NCBI GenBank assembly: GCA_002472145.1
Contig: DKRJ01000010.1
Span: forward strand, 1-64,000
Direction of reading: 5' to 3'
Length of the DNA: 64,000 bases
Origin: Clostridiales bacterium UBA7285
Lineage (GTDB): Bacteria; Bacillota; Clostridia; Peptostreptococcales; Anaerovoracaceae
The translations under genes and the position numbers were made by a program. Positions 26,926 through 35,982 of the stretch are shown in pieces (position 1 is the stretch's first letter; each line of letters starts with the position of its first letter). A model generated the notes under the pieces. The model made no database searches. It had not been told where the DNA came from and saw nothing but the letters and a program-made list of their open reading frames with translations.

Positions 26926-28794
26926 ATGTTCGATATCAAGGAAAACCTGAAAAAACTCCCGGACTCCCCGGGAGTTTATATGCATAAGGACAAACTCGGA
27001 CAGGTCATCTACGTCGGCAAGGCCGTCTCTCTGAAGAAGCGCGTCCGCCAGTATTTTGGCTCCTACGGGCAGTCCACGCCTAAGCTGCGCGCCCTGGTGG
27101 AAAACATCGCGGAGTTCGATTACATCACGTGCTCCAGCGAGATGGAGGCGCTGATCTTAGAGTGCAATCTGATCAAAAAATACCAGCCGAAGTACAATGT
27201 CCTGCTGCGCGACGACAAAACGTATCCCTACATCGAGGTTACGACGTCCGAGGCGTATCCGCGCGTCCTGAAGACGAGGCTCCTGCGCAAGGACGGCAAC
27301 AGGTATTTCGGGCCGTACAGCGACGCAGGCGCTGTCAACTCCATCGTCGAGATGCTGAACAAAGTGTATAAGCTGAAGCGCTGCAGCGCCGAGGAGTTCC
27401 CTCCGGGGCACCGCCCGTGCCTGAATTATCATATCGGGGAGTGCGCCGGCGTCTGCACTGGTAATGTGGACCGGAACAAATACGCTGAGTCGGTCGACGA
27501 GATACTGTCGTTTCTTTCTGGCAGGGAAAAGCCGATGATCGACGGTCTGAAAGAGAAGATGAACGCCGCGTCCGACGAGATGCGCTATGAGGACGCGGCT
27601 AAGTACCGCGACCTGATCGAGGCCGCGACGCGCCTCGGACAGGCTCAGCGCGTCACGATGATCGGCGCGGGGGATATGGACGTGGTCCTGCCGCTCAGGA
27701 CGAAGGAGAGCGCGTTCGCGGCGCTTTTCACCGTGCGCGGCGGCAAACTGGTCGGCCGCGAGACTTTCCGGATCCAGGCCGGGGAAGGGGATCCCGACGA
27801 CGTTATCACTTCGGAGTTCATAAAGCAGTATTACAGCAAGTGGGCCGACGTTCCTCCCGAGATACTGGTGGAGAAACTGCCTGCGGACTGCTCTCTGCTC
27901 GAGGATTTTTTGAGCCGCGGCGGGCGCCGGGTCAGGATCTGCGTGCCAAAGAGGGGCGAGAAGGCGGCGATGCTGAAACTGTGCCGCAGCGACAGGTCTG
28001 TCATGGCGGAGACTATCGACGAAAAGGCGGCGAGCGCCCGCGAGAAGCGCAGCGCCCTCCAGCGCGAGATCGCCGGCGTCCTTGCGGATGCGGGATCCGC
28101 CCGTTCGCCGCGCTCGGGCACGGGCGAATTCCGGGCGGAATCGTACGACATCTCGAACACGAACGGCGTCGATTCCGTCGGCGCGATGGTGGTGTTCGAG
28201 GGCACGCGCCGCATCCGCAAGGATTACAGGAGATTCAAGATCAAGACCGTGGAGGGACCTGACGACTACGCCAGCCTGCAGGAGATGCTGTTCCGCAGAT
28301 TTTCAAGGGCTGATAAGGGAGACCCGGCCTTTTCGACTCTGCCCGACTTCATACTGATGGACGGAGGCATCGGGCAGGTCACGTCGGCGAAAAAAGTCCT
28401 GGACGCCATGAAATACGACATCCCCGTCATAGGCATGGCAAAGGATGACAGCCACAGGACCAGAGCGCTCGTATTCGCGGACGGGACGGAGATACCGTTA
28501 AAGGACCATCCGCTCCTGTTCACGTACGTCGGCACCATTCAGGAAGAAGTCCACAGATTCGCGATCGAATACCATCGCGGCCTGCGCGGGAAGAACGCGA
28601 TAAGTTCGGTCCTCGACGACATAGACGGCATCGGGCCGAAGAGGCGGGATGCCCTGCTGGCTCATTTCGGCTCGGTCGACGCGATAAAAAAAGCCTCTAA
28701 GGAGGAACTCCTCGAGGTCCCGGAGATGACAGAGTCGGCCGCCGGATCGGTCATAGAATTTTTCGCGCGCTCAGGCGGCGGGAAGGGGAACTGA
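26926..28794 (+). CDS. uvrC: Excinuclease ABC subunit C
   Basis: A 622-residue nucleotide-excision-repair nuclease making the cuts on both sides of damage with UvrB. An N-terminal GIY-YIG domain (SPGVYMHK...VIYVGKA, about 14-95), a UVR motif (about 205-240), an RNase H-like C-terminal nuclease (about 385-540) and two helix-hairpin-helix motifs (DIDGIGPKRR) appear in order. It starts 22 bases after dacA with a weak RBS. No LexA-like box was seen directly upstream. Confidence 0.96.
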   Translation: MFDIKENLKKLPDSPGVYMHKDKLGQVIYVGKAVSLKKRVRQYFGSYGQSTPKLRALVENIAEFDYITCSSEMEALILECNLIKKYQPKYNVLLRDDKTYPYIEVTTSEAYPRVLKTRLLRKDGNRYFGPYSDAGAVNSIVEMLNKVYKLKRCSAEEFPPGHRPCLNYHIGECAGVCTGNVDRNKYAESVDEILSFLSGREKPMIDGLKEKMNAASDEMRYEDAAKYRDLIEAATRLGQAQRVTMIGAGDMDVVLPLRTKESAFAALFTVRGGKLVGRETFRIQAGEGDPDDVITSEFIKQYYSKWADVPPEILVEKLPADCSLLEDFLSRGGRRVRICVPKRGEKAAMLKLCRSDRSVMAETIDEKAASAREKRSALQREIAGVLADAGSARSPRSGTGEFRAESYDISNTNGVDSVGAMVVFEGTRRIRKDYRRFKIKTVEGPDDYASLQEMLFRRFSRADKGDPAFSTLPDFILMDGGIGQVTSAKKVLDAMKYDIPVIGMAKDDSHRTRALVFADGTEIPLKDHPLLFTYVGTIQEEVHRFAIEYHRGLRGKNAISSVLDDIDGIGPKRRDALLAHFGSVDAIKKASKEELLEVPEMTESAAGSVIEFFARSGGGKGN

Positions 28795-28988
28795 AACCGT
28801 CGCGCCTGTGCCGACGCGCGCGTCCTCGGATATTCGCGGGACACGGCAGTGCGCCGGATCTGCGCGCCGCGCCGCACGAAGTCTGCGCCCGCGTTTTCCC
28901 CTGATCCGGCGAACTTTTTTTCCATTCCTTAATATGTTAAAATTGCTGTAGTTTTAACGTATCATTTTTTACGCGAGAGGTGCTCCAA

Positions 28989-29915
28989 ATGAGGAAAAGA
29001 CTCCTTCTGCTTCTTAACGGAACGGCGGGAAAAGGCAAACTCGGCTCGTCAGTATACGACATAGTAAAATATTTCACGCTCAACGGCTTTGACGTGGTGT
29101 TCCGCCCCGTGGAGCCGGCGGCCGGACTCGGATCAGAAGAGGTCATGGCGCGCGTGGGCGGCGAATTCGACTATATCGTCTGCGGCGGCGGTGACGGAAC
29201 GCTCAATCACGTGATAAACGGTCTGATGAAATTCCGCGAGGAAGACCGCCCGATACTCGGATACATACCGGCCGGGAGCACGAACGACTTCGCTAAGAAC
29301 GTCGGGATCCCGGTCACGGTCACAGGCGCGTGCAGGACGGTCGCGACGGGAGTCCCTTTCAAGTACGACATAGGCAAGCTGAACGACCGCTATTACAATT
29401 ACGTCGGCGCGTTCGGCGCATTCACCAAGGTGACGTACTCCACGAACCAGACGTTCAAAAACGCCGTCGGCCACGCGGCGTACCTGCTGCAGGCGATCAG
29501 TACGCTCCAGGAAAACATCAACTACTCAGCGCGCATAAAGTTCAGCGCGGACAGTTTCGAGACCGAGGGAGATTACGTTTTCGGGGCCATATACAGTTCC
29601 AGTTCTGTCGGCGGATTCGCGGTCCCGGGCAACAAAACCATATCGCTCGACGACGGGACGTTCGAGATGCTTTTGATCAACAAGCCCGCAAACTTCTACG
29701 AGCTCAGCGCGACTGCGAACGCCCTCGTGAACGGCAAATTTGACAATCAGTACATATCGTTCCACAGGGTCAAAAAAGTATCCATCAGTTCCGAGGACGA
29801 CGTCTCGTGGACGCTCGACGGCGAGTACGGCGGATCGTTCCGGAACATGGAATTCGAGGTGCAGAAGCACGCCATCACCATAATGACCCCTGCGAAGCGC
29901 TCCAAGAAGAAATAA
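28989..29915 (+). CDS. YegS/BmrU-type diacylglycerol/lipid kinase
   Basis: A 308-residue kinase of the diacylglycerol kinase catalytic family. The N-terminal LLLNGTAGKGK loop and the GGDGTLNHVING motif (about residue 63) bind ATP, and PAGSTNDFA is the conserved PxGTxND-type motif. It probably phosphorylates a membrane lipid. ATG 28989 follows GAGAGG by about 9 bases; a GTG at 28980 is in frame but would sit inside the RBS. The gene begins a run of closely spaced genes that includes the Hsp70-like triad. The 194-base gap upstream is GC-rich, then AT-rich with a weak promoter-like TAAAAT. Confidence 0.9.
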   Translation: MRKRLLLLLNGTAGKGKLGSSVYDIVKYFTLNGFDVVFRPVEPAAGLGSEEVMARVGGEFDYIVCGGGDGTLNHVINGLMKFREEDRPILGYIPAGSTNDFAKNVGIPVTVTGACRTVATGVPFKYDIGKLNDRYYNYVGAFGAFTKVTYSTNQTFKNAVGHAAYLLQAISTLQENINYSARIKFSADSFETEGDYVFGAIYSSSSVGGFAVPGNKTISLDDGTFEMLLINKPANFYELSATANALVNGKFDNQYISFHRVKKVSISSEDDVSWTLDGEYGGSFRNMEFEVQKHAITIMTPAKRSKKK

Positions 29916-29959
29916 TCGACCACGTGAGAGAACCCGTGAGAGAAAGAGAGGGAACCGAC

Positions 29960-30808
29960 ATGAAAATGCTCGATCTTCTCGAGGAAGACAAGGACAGGTT
30001 CATAAACGATCTGAACGCGTCTCACGACCAGAAACACGCCGAAGACGTTCTGGTCGACGAACTGGATAAGATCCTTTACAGGTACAACGAAGCCTGCGAC
30101 AGCGAACTGGGCAGGGAAGCCGCCTCATGCATGATCCACTCGGCCGGCGCGCTCTCGTCGCTGACAGGCTGCGTCACAGACGCGAAGATCTGGGAGACGA
30201 AGGCAAAGGACGGATCGTCCGGATCGTCGGCGACGTTCATCGTTTTTCTCGTGATCGCAGTCATCTGCGCGTTCGCGTCGCTCCTGTCATCCGGCACTGA
30301 AATAAAGATAACGTCGTGGTCTGTTTTGTTCGCCGCCGCTGCCCTCGTGCTGATGTATCTGTCAGGACGCATGCGCGGAAAATCCCGCGTCGGAGCAAAA
30401 AAGGAATTCAGGACGGAACTCATCGTTGACGCGGAGAAGGTCTATAATTCGCTTCACACCACTGTCATGACGATGGATCAGGATCTGGAACTGCTGATAG
30501 CAAAGGAAGCCGCGGAGAAAAAGAAGAAGACTGCGGAGCAGGGCAGGCAGCTCCTCACGGTAGAGGAGACGGACATGATAGCCGGACTGCTCGAGGCGGC
30601 GTACAGCGGAGACGGGGAATTCGCCCTCGACAAACTCGGACAGGTCCCGTATTTCCTGCATAAGAACGGGATCGACGTCATAGACTATTCCGATGAGAAC
30701 AGGGAATTTTTTGACGTCATGCCGAGCCATGAGAAGGGCACGATCAGGCCCGCGATCCTGTCGGAGGGCAGGCTCCTTAAGAAGGGCGTCGCGGGAGGAG
30801 GAAACTGA
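29960..30808 (+). CDS. Membrane protein upstream of Hsp70-like gene, possibly GrpE-like
   Basis: A 282-residue protein I cannot place in a named family. It starts MKMLDLLEED after AGAGAGGGA; the open frame upstream to 29807 overlaps the lipid kinase. A helical acidic N-terminus (1-85) is followed by two close membrane helices (about 91-111 and 117-137), a helical segment (about 145-195) rich in Lys/Glu, and a C-terminal piece with FDVMPSHEKGTIRPAI and GRLLKKGVA. That last piece is weakly reminiscent of a GrpE beta domain. Its stop overlaps the Hsp70-like start (ATGA), a strong sign of joint function, so a nucleotide-exchange or membrane-docking partner is inferred. Confidence 0.75.
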   Translation: MKMLDLLEEDKDRFINDLNASHDQKHAEDVLVDELDKILYRYNEACDSELGREAASCMIHSAGALSSLTGCVTDAKIWETKAKDGSSGSSATFIVFLVIAVICAFASLLSSGTEIKITSWSVLFAAAALVLMYLSGRMRGKSRVGAKKEFRTELIVDAEKVYNSLHTTVMTMDQDLELLIAKEAAEKKKKTAEQGRQLLTVEETDMIAGLLEAAYSGDGEFALDKLGQVPYFLHKNGIDVIDYSDENREFFDVMPSHEKGTIRPAILSEGRLLKKGVAGGGN

Positions 30809-32718
30809 TGGAGAAGTTTTACGGATTCGACCTGGGCGACGCGGAGAGCGCGGTATCGCTCCTGCACAGGGATGATCAGACAGCGCCCGAGATCATCGAG
30901 ATCGCCGGCGCCGGCAGTTTCATCACTGCATACGCTCTTCTGAAAGACGGGCGCAGGATCCTCGGCGAGAAAGCCTGCTACGAGGCAGACGCCGTGGAGA
31001 GGAAACTCAGATTTAAAAGCCGGTTCCTTACAGACCCGTCATGCGACGGCGACATCCGGAACTTCGCGGGGACTGTTTTGACGGAACTTTACAGGAATGG
31101 CGATCTCGTAAAGGACGACGACTGCTGCTTCTACGTCGGCTGCCCTGCGGGATGGGATAAAAACACCCGCGAGAGGTACCGCTCGATTTTCGAACGCCTC
31201 GGATACCCGCCGCTTAAGATCGTCTCTGAGTCGCGCGCCGCGCTTGTCAGCGCATGCCAGTCGAGGTACCTCCAGGTGGGGTATGACATACTCTCCAAGC
31301 CGGTCCTCGTAGTCGACATAGGATCATCGACGACCGATTTCGCATACATCATGAGCGGACGTGAGGTAGAGATGCAGACAGCGGGAGAGGTCTCGCTCGG
31401 CGGGGGCATAATGGACGAGATACTCCTCGAGGAAGCCGTCGAGAGTTCTCTGTTCAAGGGCCGCATCAGGTCTGTCTTCAAACAAAGCGAGCCGTGGCGG
31501 ACGTACTGCGAGTTCGCCGCGCGCCATCTGAAGGAAAAGTATTTTTCCGATGAGGAATATTTCAAAGACCATCCGTGCAAAGAGACGGTCCTGATCCGCT
31601 ACCGCGAGCCGCTCAGGCTTTCCATCTCCATGGACGGGCAGACCGCCGACAAACTCATGAACAAAAAAACGGCAAAGCTCGGCGGCAGATCGTTCCATCA
31701 GGTTTTTACCCAGAGCCTGACTGACGTGCGCGAGAACATCAACGGGCAGATCCCGGAACTCATCTTCCTTACCGGAGGCGTATCAAAACTGAAGGCCATC
31801 CGCGACTGGTGTCTGGAGGTCTTCCCGGAATCCATAGTCATCACCGGAGTCGAGCCTGAATACTCTGTCTCGAGAGGACTCGCCTGGAGCGGCAGGATAG
31901 ATGAGGAACTGCACGAATTCCATCAGGAGATAGACGAGTTCCTGAATTCGAGCAAGGTCGAGGAGATCATAGGGGAGCGCATACGCGATCTGTATAAATC
32001 GTCGATCAACGCTCTGGTGCACCCGATCCTGGAAAAAGTCGCGCTGCCTGTCTTTGAGCGCTGGAAGAGCGGGGAGATCAGAAGGCTTTCCGATACCGAC
32101 AAGGAACTCGAAAAGGGCGTGGAGGAGTATCTCCACACCGACGACGCGCGCGACGTTCTCTCTGGCCCTATAACGAGCTGGCTCAGGGGCGTTTCTACGG
32201 CGCTGGAGGAATACACGGTCCCGATCTGCGTCAGGCATAACGTGCCGTACTCCGCGCTTTCGCTTTCGTCGCTTCTCTCGGCGTCCGACATCGACATTAA
32301 GATAGAGGCAAAAGACATGTTCGCCGTAGAGGAGATAACGTGGCTGATAGATTCGATAATCACGATCCTCGTGGGCCTCATCTGCGGAGGTGGCGGCGCC
32401 GCGTTGATCTCAAGCGGTCCGACCGGTATCATGGCAGGTGTGCTGATCTCCATGCTCGTCCTCGTCCTCGGAAAGGACAAAATGGAGAGCGCGCTGCTTA
32501 ACGCGGACATCCCGAATCCTGTCAGAAAACTCGTCCCGAGATCGTCGTTCAAATCGAGGATGGACTCCATGACGGGTGAGATCATCGATAAATTCAACGA
32601 GTCGATAGATGACGAAAAGAACAGGGAGATCACCGGCAGGATGGTCTCCGGCATTTCCGACCAGATCGAAATATGCCTGACGAAGATGGCCGAGGTCGTC
32701 GAGATACCTCTCGGCTGA
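30808..32718 (+). CDS. Hsp70-like ATPase with C-terminal membrane hairpin
   Basis: A 636-residue protein of the Hsp70/actin ATPase superfamily. Phosphate-1 FYGFDLGDAES (residues 4-14), phosphate-2 VVDIGSSTTDF (about 169-179) and the adenosine motif FLTGGVSKL (about 316) are in the right order. The usual beta-sandwich substrate domain is not evident. Instead residues about 365-500 are helical, and residues about 510-555 are strongly hydrophobic with CGGGGAALISSG, resembling a glycine-zipper hairpin. An amphipathic tail follows. It is therefore probably a membrane-bound chaperone-like switch. Its start overlaps the gene upstream; tandem repeats and a third membrane protein follow. Confidence 0.85.
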   Translation: MEKFYGFDLGDAESAVSLLHRDDQTAPEIIEIAGAGSFITAYALLKDGRRILGEKACYEADAVERKLRFKSRFLTDPSCDGDIRNFAGTVLTELYRNGDLVKDDDCCFYVGCPAGWDKNTRERYRSIFERLGYPPLKIVSESRAALVSACQSRYLQVGYDILSKPVLVVDIGSSTTDFAYIMSGREVEMQTAGEVSLGGGIMDEILLEEAVESSLFKGRIRSVFKQSEPWRTYCEFAARHLKEKYFSDEEYFKDHPCKETVLIRYREPLRLSISMDGQTADKLMNKKTAKLGGRSFHQVFTQSLTDVRENINGQIPELIFLTGGVSKLKAIRDWCLEVFPESIVITGVEPEYSVSRGLAWSGRIDEELHEFHQEIDEFLNSSKVEEIIGERIRDLYKSSINALVHPILEKVALPVFERWKSGEIRRLSDTDKELEKGVEEYLHTDDARDVLSGPITSWLRGVSTALEEYTVPICVRHNVPYSALSLSSLLSASDIDIKIEAKDMFAVEEITWLIDSIITILVGLICGGGGAALISSGPTGIMAGVLISMLVLVLGKDKMESALLNADIPNPVRKLVPRSSFKSRMDSMTGEIIDKFNESIDDEKNREITGRMVSGISDQIEICLTKMAEVVEIPLG

Positions 32719-32837
32719 AAACGAACGCCGAACTTACGCATCGAAACCGAACGCCGAACTCACGCATCGAAACCGAACATCGAACTCACGCATCGAAACC
32801 GAGCATCGAACCTGTGTATTGAAAACGAGCATCTAAC
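32716..32837 (+). repeat. 26-bp tandem repeat array between two genes
   Basis: Three full 26-bp units starting GCATCGAAACCGA (32738, 32764, 32790) are flanked by two degenerate partial units (32716-32737 and 32816-32837). The array begins at the Hsp70-like stop and ends at the next ATG. The units are contiguous, so this is not a CRISPR array. A 26-bp period shifts frame and would not encode a peptide repeat. Confidence 0.9.
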
Positions 32838-33671
32838 ATGAATCTGACACTGAAATCCCTGATAGATGCGTCGGGCTGTGATCTTTCCGACTCCGACGCC
32901 GCAAGATCGCGCAAGATCTCTGCCGCTGCCAGGACGCTGGCCGTATTATCCGCAATAGCGGCAGTCTTATGCGCAGCCGCGTATTTCACGCGGATCCCGC
33001 ACGGAGCCCTGGCCGTTCCCGCGCTTCTCATACTGCTCCTGGCTCTCTACCAGATCACGCTCGGGGCGAAAAAGCGCACGGTCTCGATTTTGTTCGATAA
33101 ATGCGACCCGGAAGGATTCCTGAAGAAATATCTGACTTACGCCGCCTCGGGCGTATTCGGCTCTGAATGGGACGAGCACTTCTTCAACGTCTCAGCGGCT
33201 CTATATTCAGCGGGCCGGTTCGATGAAGGCAGGAAGGTGCTGTCTCTGTTTGAAAAGCTTGATCTGAACGAAAAAGGCCGCTTCCGGCTTGCTCTCGCGA
33301 AGGCTTTCTACGCCTATGAAGAGGGGGACGCGGAGGAGCTCGACAGCGCTCTTTACGCTGCAAAGGTGGAACGGCAGAAAATCGACACGACCGGGCAGCT
33401 CGAGGATATGTACCGCGAGGCGGAGGATCTTCCCGTGATGCTGAGCGTCATCATAAAACGCGACTATAAGATGGGATTTGAGGCTTTCGCGTCAGGGCCT
33501 GATAAAAAAGGCTCATCCGAATACCGCAGCAATCTGTCAAAGGTCAGGTACGATCATTTTCTGCTGACCCTCGCAAAGGGGATGGAAGACGACTATCTGA
33601 TAAAGCGATATTCCGACGAGATCAAAAAAATCGGCGGCACCACATGGTACAGGAAAGAGGTCGAAAACTGA
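32838..33671 (+). CDS. Unrecognised membrane protein downstream of Hsp70-like gene
   Basis: A 277-residue protein without a recognised family. It has a short N-terminus, two adjacent membrane helices (about 33-48 and 54-73) and a soluble helical domain of about 200 residues with TPR-like spacing of aromatic and Ala residues, such as ALYSAGRFDEGRKVL. The topology (two helices, then a helical domain) mirrors the partner upstream of the Hsp70-like gene. No good ribosome site precedes the ATG; the repeat array fills the leader. A terminator follows, so it closes the transcription unit. Confidence 0.7.
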   Translation: MNLTLKSLIDASGCDLSDSDAARSRKISAAARTLAVLSAIAAVLCAAAYFTRIPHGALAVPALLILLLALYQITLGAKKRTVSILFDKCDPEGFLKKYLTYAASGVFGSEWDEHFFNVSAALYSAGRFDEGRKVLSLFEKLDLNEKGRFRLALAKAFYAYEEGDAEELDSALYAAKVERQKIDTTGQLEDMYREAEDLPVMLSVIIKRDYKMGFEAFASGPDKKGSSEYRSNLSKVRYDHFLLTLAKGMEDDYLIKRYSDEIKKIGGTTWYRKEVEN

Positions 33672-33678
33672 CCGGAAA

Positions 33679-33707
33679 AAAGCGGCTCCAGATCCGGGAG
33701 CCGCTTT
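33679..33707. terminator. Terminator closing the Hsp70-like gene cluster
   Basis: Stem AAAGCGGCTCC / GGGAGCCGCTTT with a six-base loop, preceded by A-rich and followed by TTTCTG sequence. It lies between convergent genes and can serve both. Confidence 0.85.
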
Positions 33708-33777
33708 CTGCTTATTAAATTGTAGTTTCAACTGCTTTGGATTCCGTGGGCCGCTTTAGATTCGTTACTGCGCGGCA

Positions 33778-34629
33778 TCAATACATCCCTTCAAGGCCGT
33801 ATTTTTTCATTATCTCGTCGTACTTGCCGCTCTCGACGATATCAGCGAGGCCTTTGTTGATCTTATCGAGTAGTTCTGTATTTCCCTTATTGACTGCGAA
33901 TCTGAATGTGTCATCGCTCCCGGAGACGTTCGGGATCGTTCCGATCTTCTTGAATCCGTCGTTTTCGGCCATGTACTGGTCGATCACGATATTCTCCGAA
34001 GCGACGGCCTGGACGTCGCCGTTCTTAAGCTGCATGACCGAAGTGCTGAACGTGTCGAGCGCTACGACCTCGCCGCCCTTGCCCTCGTCGACGAGCGCCT
34101 GGGTGTTCTCCTGGATCGTAGTGCCTATCTGGCAGGCGATCTTAACGGTTCCGTCGAGATCGTCGATCGAATCGTATTTAGAATCGGAAGTCACCATGAT
34201 GCAGGATCCGGACTCGTAATATCCGTCAGAGAAGTCCGCGTTCTCGGCGCGCTCCGGATTAGAAGAGACGGCAGCCGCGACGATGTCCGCATTTCCGGCC
34301 TTAAGGGCAGGGAACAGCGAGTCGAAAGCCATGTTGACCCACTCGATCTCGAATCCCTGATCCTCCGCGATGGCGTTCATCAGTTCGACGTCGACGCCTA
34401 CTAGCGTTCCGTCCTCCTCCGTCGATTCAAACGGAGGATACGTTGCTTCCGTCGCTACGACATATTTTTCCTTCTCGGTGCCTGCATCGGAATCAGAGGT
34501 CGTGCCGCTGCCGGAATCAGAACCGGAACCGCACGCGAACAAAGTGAAGACCATCGCAGCGCTAAGCGCGAAAGCCGCCGCCTTGGCCGTTTTCTTTAAA
34601 AATGATTTCTTAAACATTACGCCATTCAT
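33778..34629 (-). CDS. Amino-acid ABC transporter substrate-binding lipoprotein
   Basis: A 283-residue periplasmic-binding-type protein (SBP_bac_3 family) tethered to the membrane as a lipoprotein, binding a polar amino acid or similar solute. The signal peptide ends in the lipobox LFAC (Cys about 32), followed by a Gly/Ser linker. The core has TYPPFES and GVDVELMNAIAEDQG near its start, typical of the family. No permease or ATPase gene is beside it, so it is an orphan. A strong promoter and a leader of about 100 bases precede it; an ornithine cyclodeaminase-like gene diverges from it. Confidence 0.9.
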   Translation of the reverse strand: MNGVMFKKSFLKKTAKAAAFALSAAMVFTLFACGSGSDSGSGTTSDSDAGTEKEKYVVATEATYPPFESTEEDGTLVGVDVELMNAIAEDQGFEIEWVNMAFDSLFPALKAGNADIVAAAVSSNPERAENADFSDGYYESGSCIMVTSDSKYDSIDDLDGTVKIACQIGTTIQENTQALVDEGKGGEVVALDTFSTSVMQLKNGDVQAVASENIVIDQYMAENDGFKKIGTIPNVSGSDDTFRFAVNKGNTELLDKINKGLADIVESGKYDEIMKKYGLEGMY

Positions 34630-34732
34630 ATTAATTGGATACCCCTTTCACATTTAACAGTTCTTGCATTTTATTAATGCACCGCCGTGAATAATTAACC
34701 GTAAATATTTATGCACATTAACGAATAATAAT

Positions 34733-34761
34733 ACAATAATACTATCGCAACGTGTTGTCAA
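34733..34761 (-). promoter_or_regulatory. Promoter of the substrate-binding lipoprotein gene
   Basis: On the minus strand a perfect TTGACA (34761-34756), 17-base spacer and TATTGT (34738-34733). The surrounding gap (34630-34883) is much more AT-rich than the genes. Confidence 0.75.
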
Positions 34762-34794
34762 TACCGCTTTTTAAAAATTTTATTGATTTCCTCG

Positions 34795-34822
34795 TTGACA
34801 TTACCGAATGAATAATTATAAT
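34795..34822 (+). promoter_or_regulatory. Promoter of the ornithine cyclodeaminase-like gene
   Basis: A perfect TTGACA (34795-34800), 16-base spacer and perfect TATAAT (34817-34822), the best consensus promoter in the window. Confidence 0.8.
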
Positions 34823-34883
34823 TAGAAATGTAGATTTTATGCACGAAACACTCAACGTATTTTCTTATCGGAGGCGTAATGAA

Positions 34884-35906
34884 ATGGCACAGATGAAACC
34901 TGAGATCCTGCTGCTCAAGCAGGAGGACGAGATAAAGGCGGGGCTCCTCGACATGAAAGAGATCCTTAAGGCGGTGGAGCATACATATAAGATGATGGGC
35001 GAGGGGAAGGTCATAATGCCGGCAAAGATCCAGCTCGCCATCCCAGACAAGGAGCACTGGCAGTCGTACGGCATGTCGATGCCGGCGTATATCGGCGGCG
35101 ATGAGCCTGTCATGGGCTTCAAGTGGGCTGCGGAATCAGTCTACAATCAGACGCTCGAGGGAGTCCCGTACGGCATAGACTGCGTAGTCTTAAGCGATCC
35201 TCTCACCATGTTCCCTAAGGCGTTCATGGACGGGACGATCACGACGGCGATGAGAACTTCGGCCTGCGCGGGAGTTTTCGCTAAATACACTGCCAGAAAG
35301 GATTCCGAGGTCGCTGCTTTGATCGGCGCGGGCGTGATCGGAAGGACCATGATAATGGCTATCGGCGAAACTCTCCCGAACCTGAAGGAGATCCGCATCG
35401 TGGACCTCGATAAGTCGAAGGCTGAGGAACTTGCGGAGGAGAATAAGGGAAAGTACAACGTGGTGCCGTATACGTCTTCGGACGAGGCTGTGAAAGGTGC
35501 CGACGTCATAGTGACGGAGACGACCTCGCGCAAGCCTTTCATCGATTCGGCAAACATAAAAAAGAACGCGACGCTCATCCAGATGGAATCCGCGTCATAC
35601 GATCCGAACCTGATGCTGGAGGCGGACAAGCTGTATATGGACAGTTGGGAGCAGATCTCCCACATGATGCCTTCCGTCATCAAATTCGTGGAAGAGGGAA
35701 AGCTCCACGAGAGCGACGTCGTCGAGATCAAAAAACTTGCGACGGGAGAGGACCCCGGACGCACGAGCGACGACCAGCTGATCTACTGCAAGAGCATGGG
35801 AATGGGCGCTGTCGACATAGCCATCGCCGACTCGCTGTACCATAAGGCAAAAGCGATGGGCATCGGGCAGAAATTCTGTCTGTGGGACGATCCGCTCTGG
35901 GCGTGA
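34884..35906 (+). CDS. Ornithine cyclodeaminase/mu-crystallin family protein
   Basis: A 340-residue NAD(P)-dependent enzyme of the ornithine cyclodeaminase, alanine dehydrogenase and mu-crystallin family. The dinucleotide motif GAGVIGRTMI (about residue 150) and the substrate-binding MPAKI and RTSACAG are visible. The family deaminates or reduces amino and imino acids; the exact substrate cannot be decided. ATG 34884 follows CGGAGG by 10 bases; an upstream ATG at 34839 lacks one. It diverges from the amino-acid-binding lipoprotein, so uptake and catabolism of one amino acid is a reasonable guess. Confidence 0.85.
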   Translation: MAQMKPEILLLKQEDEIKAGLLDMKEILKAVEHTYKMMGEGKVIMPAKIQLAIPDKEHWQSYGMSMPAYIGGDEPVMGFKWAAESVYNQTLEGVPYGIDCVVLSDPLTMFPKAFMDGTITTAMRTSACAGVFAKYTARKDSEVAALIGAGVIGRTMIMAIGETLPNLKEIRIVDLDKSKAEELAEENKGKYNVVPYTSSDEAVKGADVIVTETTSRKPFIDSANIKKNATLIQMESASYDPNLMLEADKLYMDSWEQISHMMPSVIKFVEEGKLHESDVVEIKKLATGEDPGRTSDDQLIYCKSMGMGAVDIAIADSLYHKAKAMGIGQKFCLWDDPLWA

Positions 35907-35946
35907 CGCTCGCCGCACGGAATGATGCAGGAACGATAAAAAACGG

Positions 35947-35975
35947 TTGTAAAAGTTTCCTCTCCATTATAAAAT
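35947..35975 (+). promoter_or_regulatory. Promoter of the malic enzyme transcription unit
   Basis: TTGTAA (35947-35952), 17-base spacer, TAAAAT (35970-35975). It places a structured leader of about 115 bases before the malic enzyme start codon. Confidence 0.65.
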
Positions 35976-35982
35976 GACTATT

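Noticed and set aside
32716..32837. CRISPR-like repeat array
   Set aside because: Units are directly tandem with no unique spacers, and no cas genes are present.
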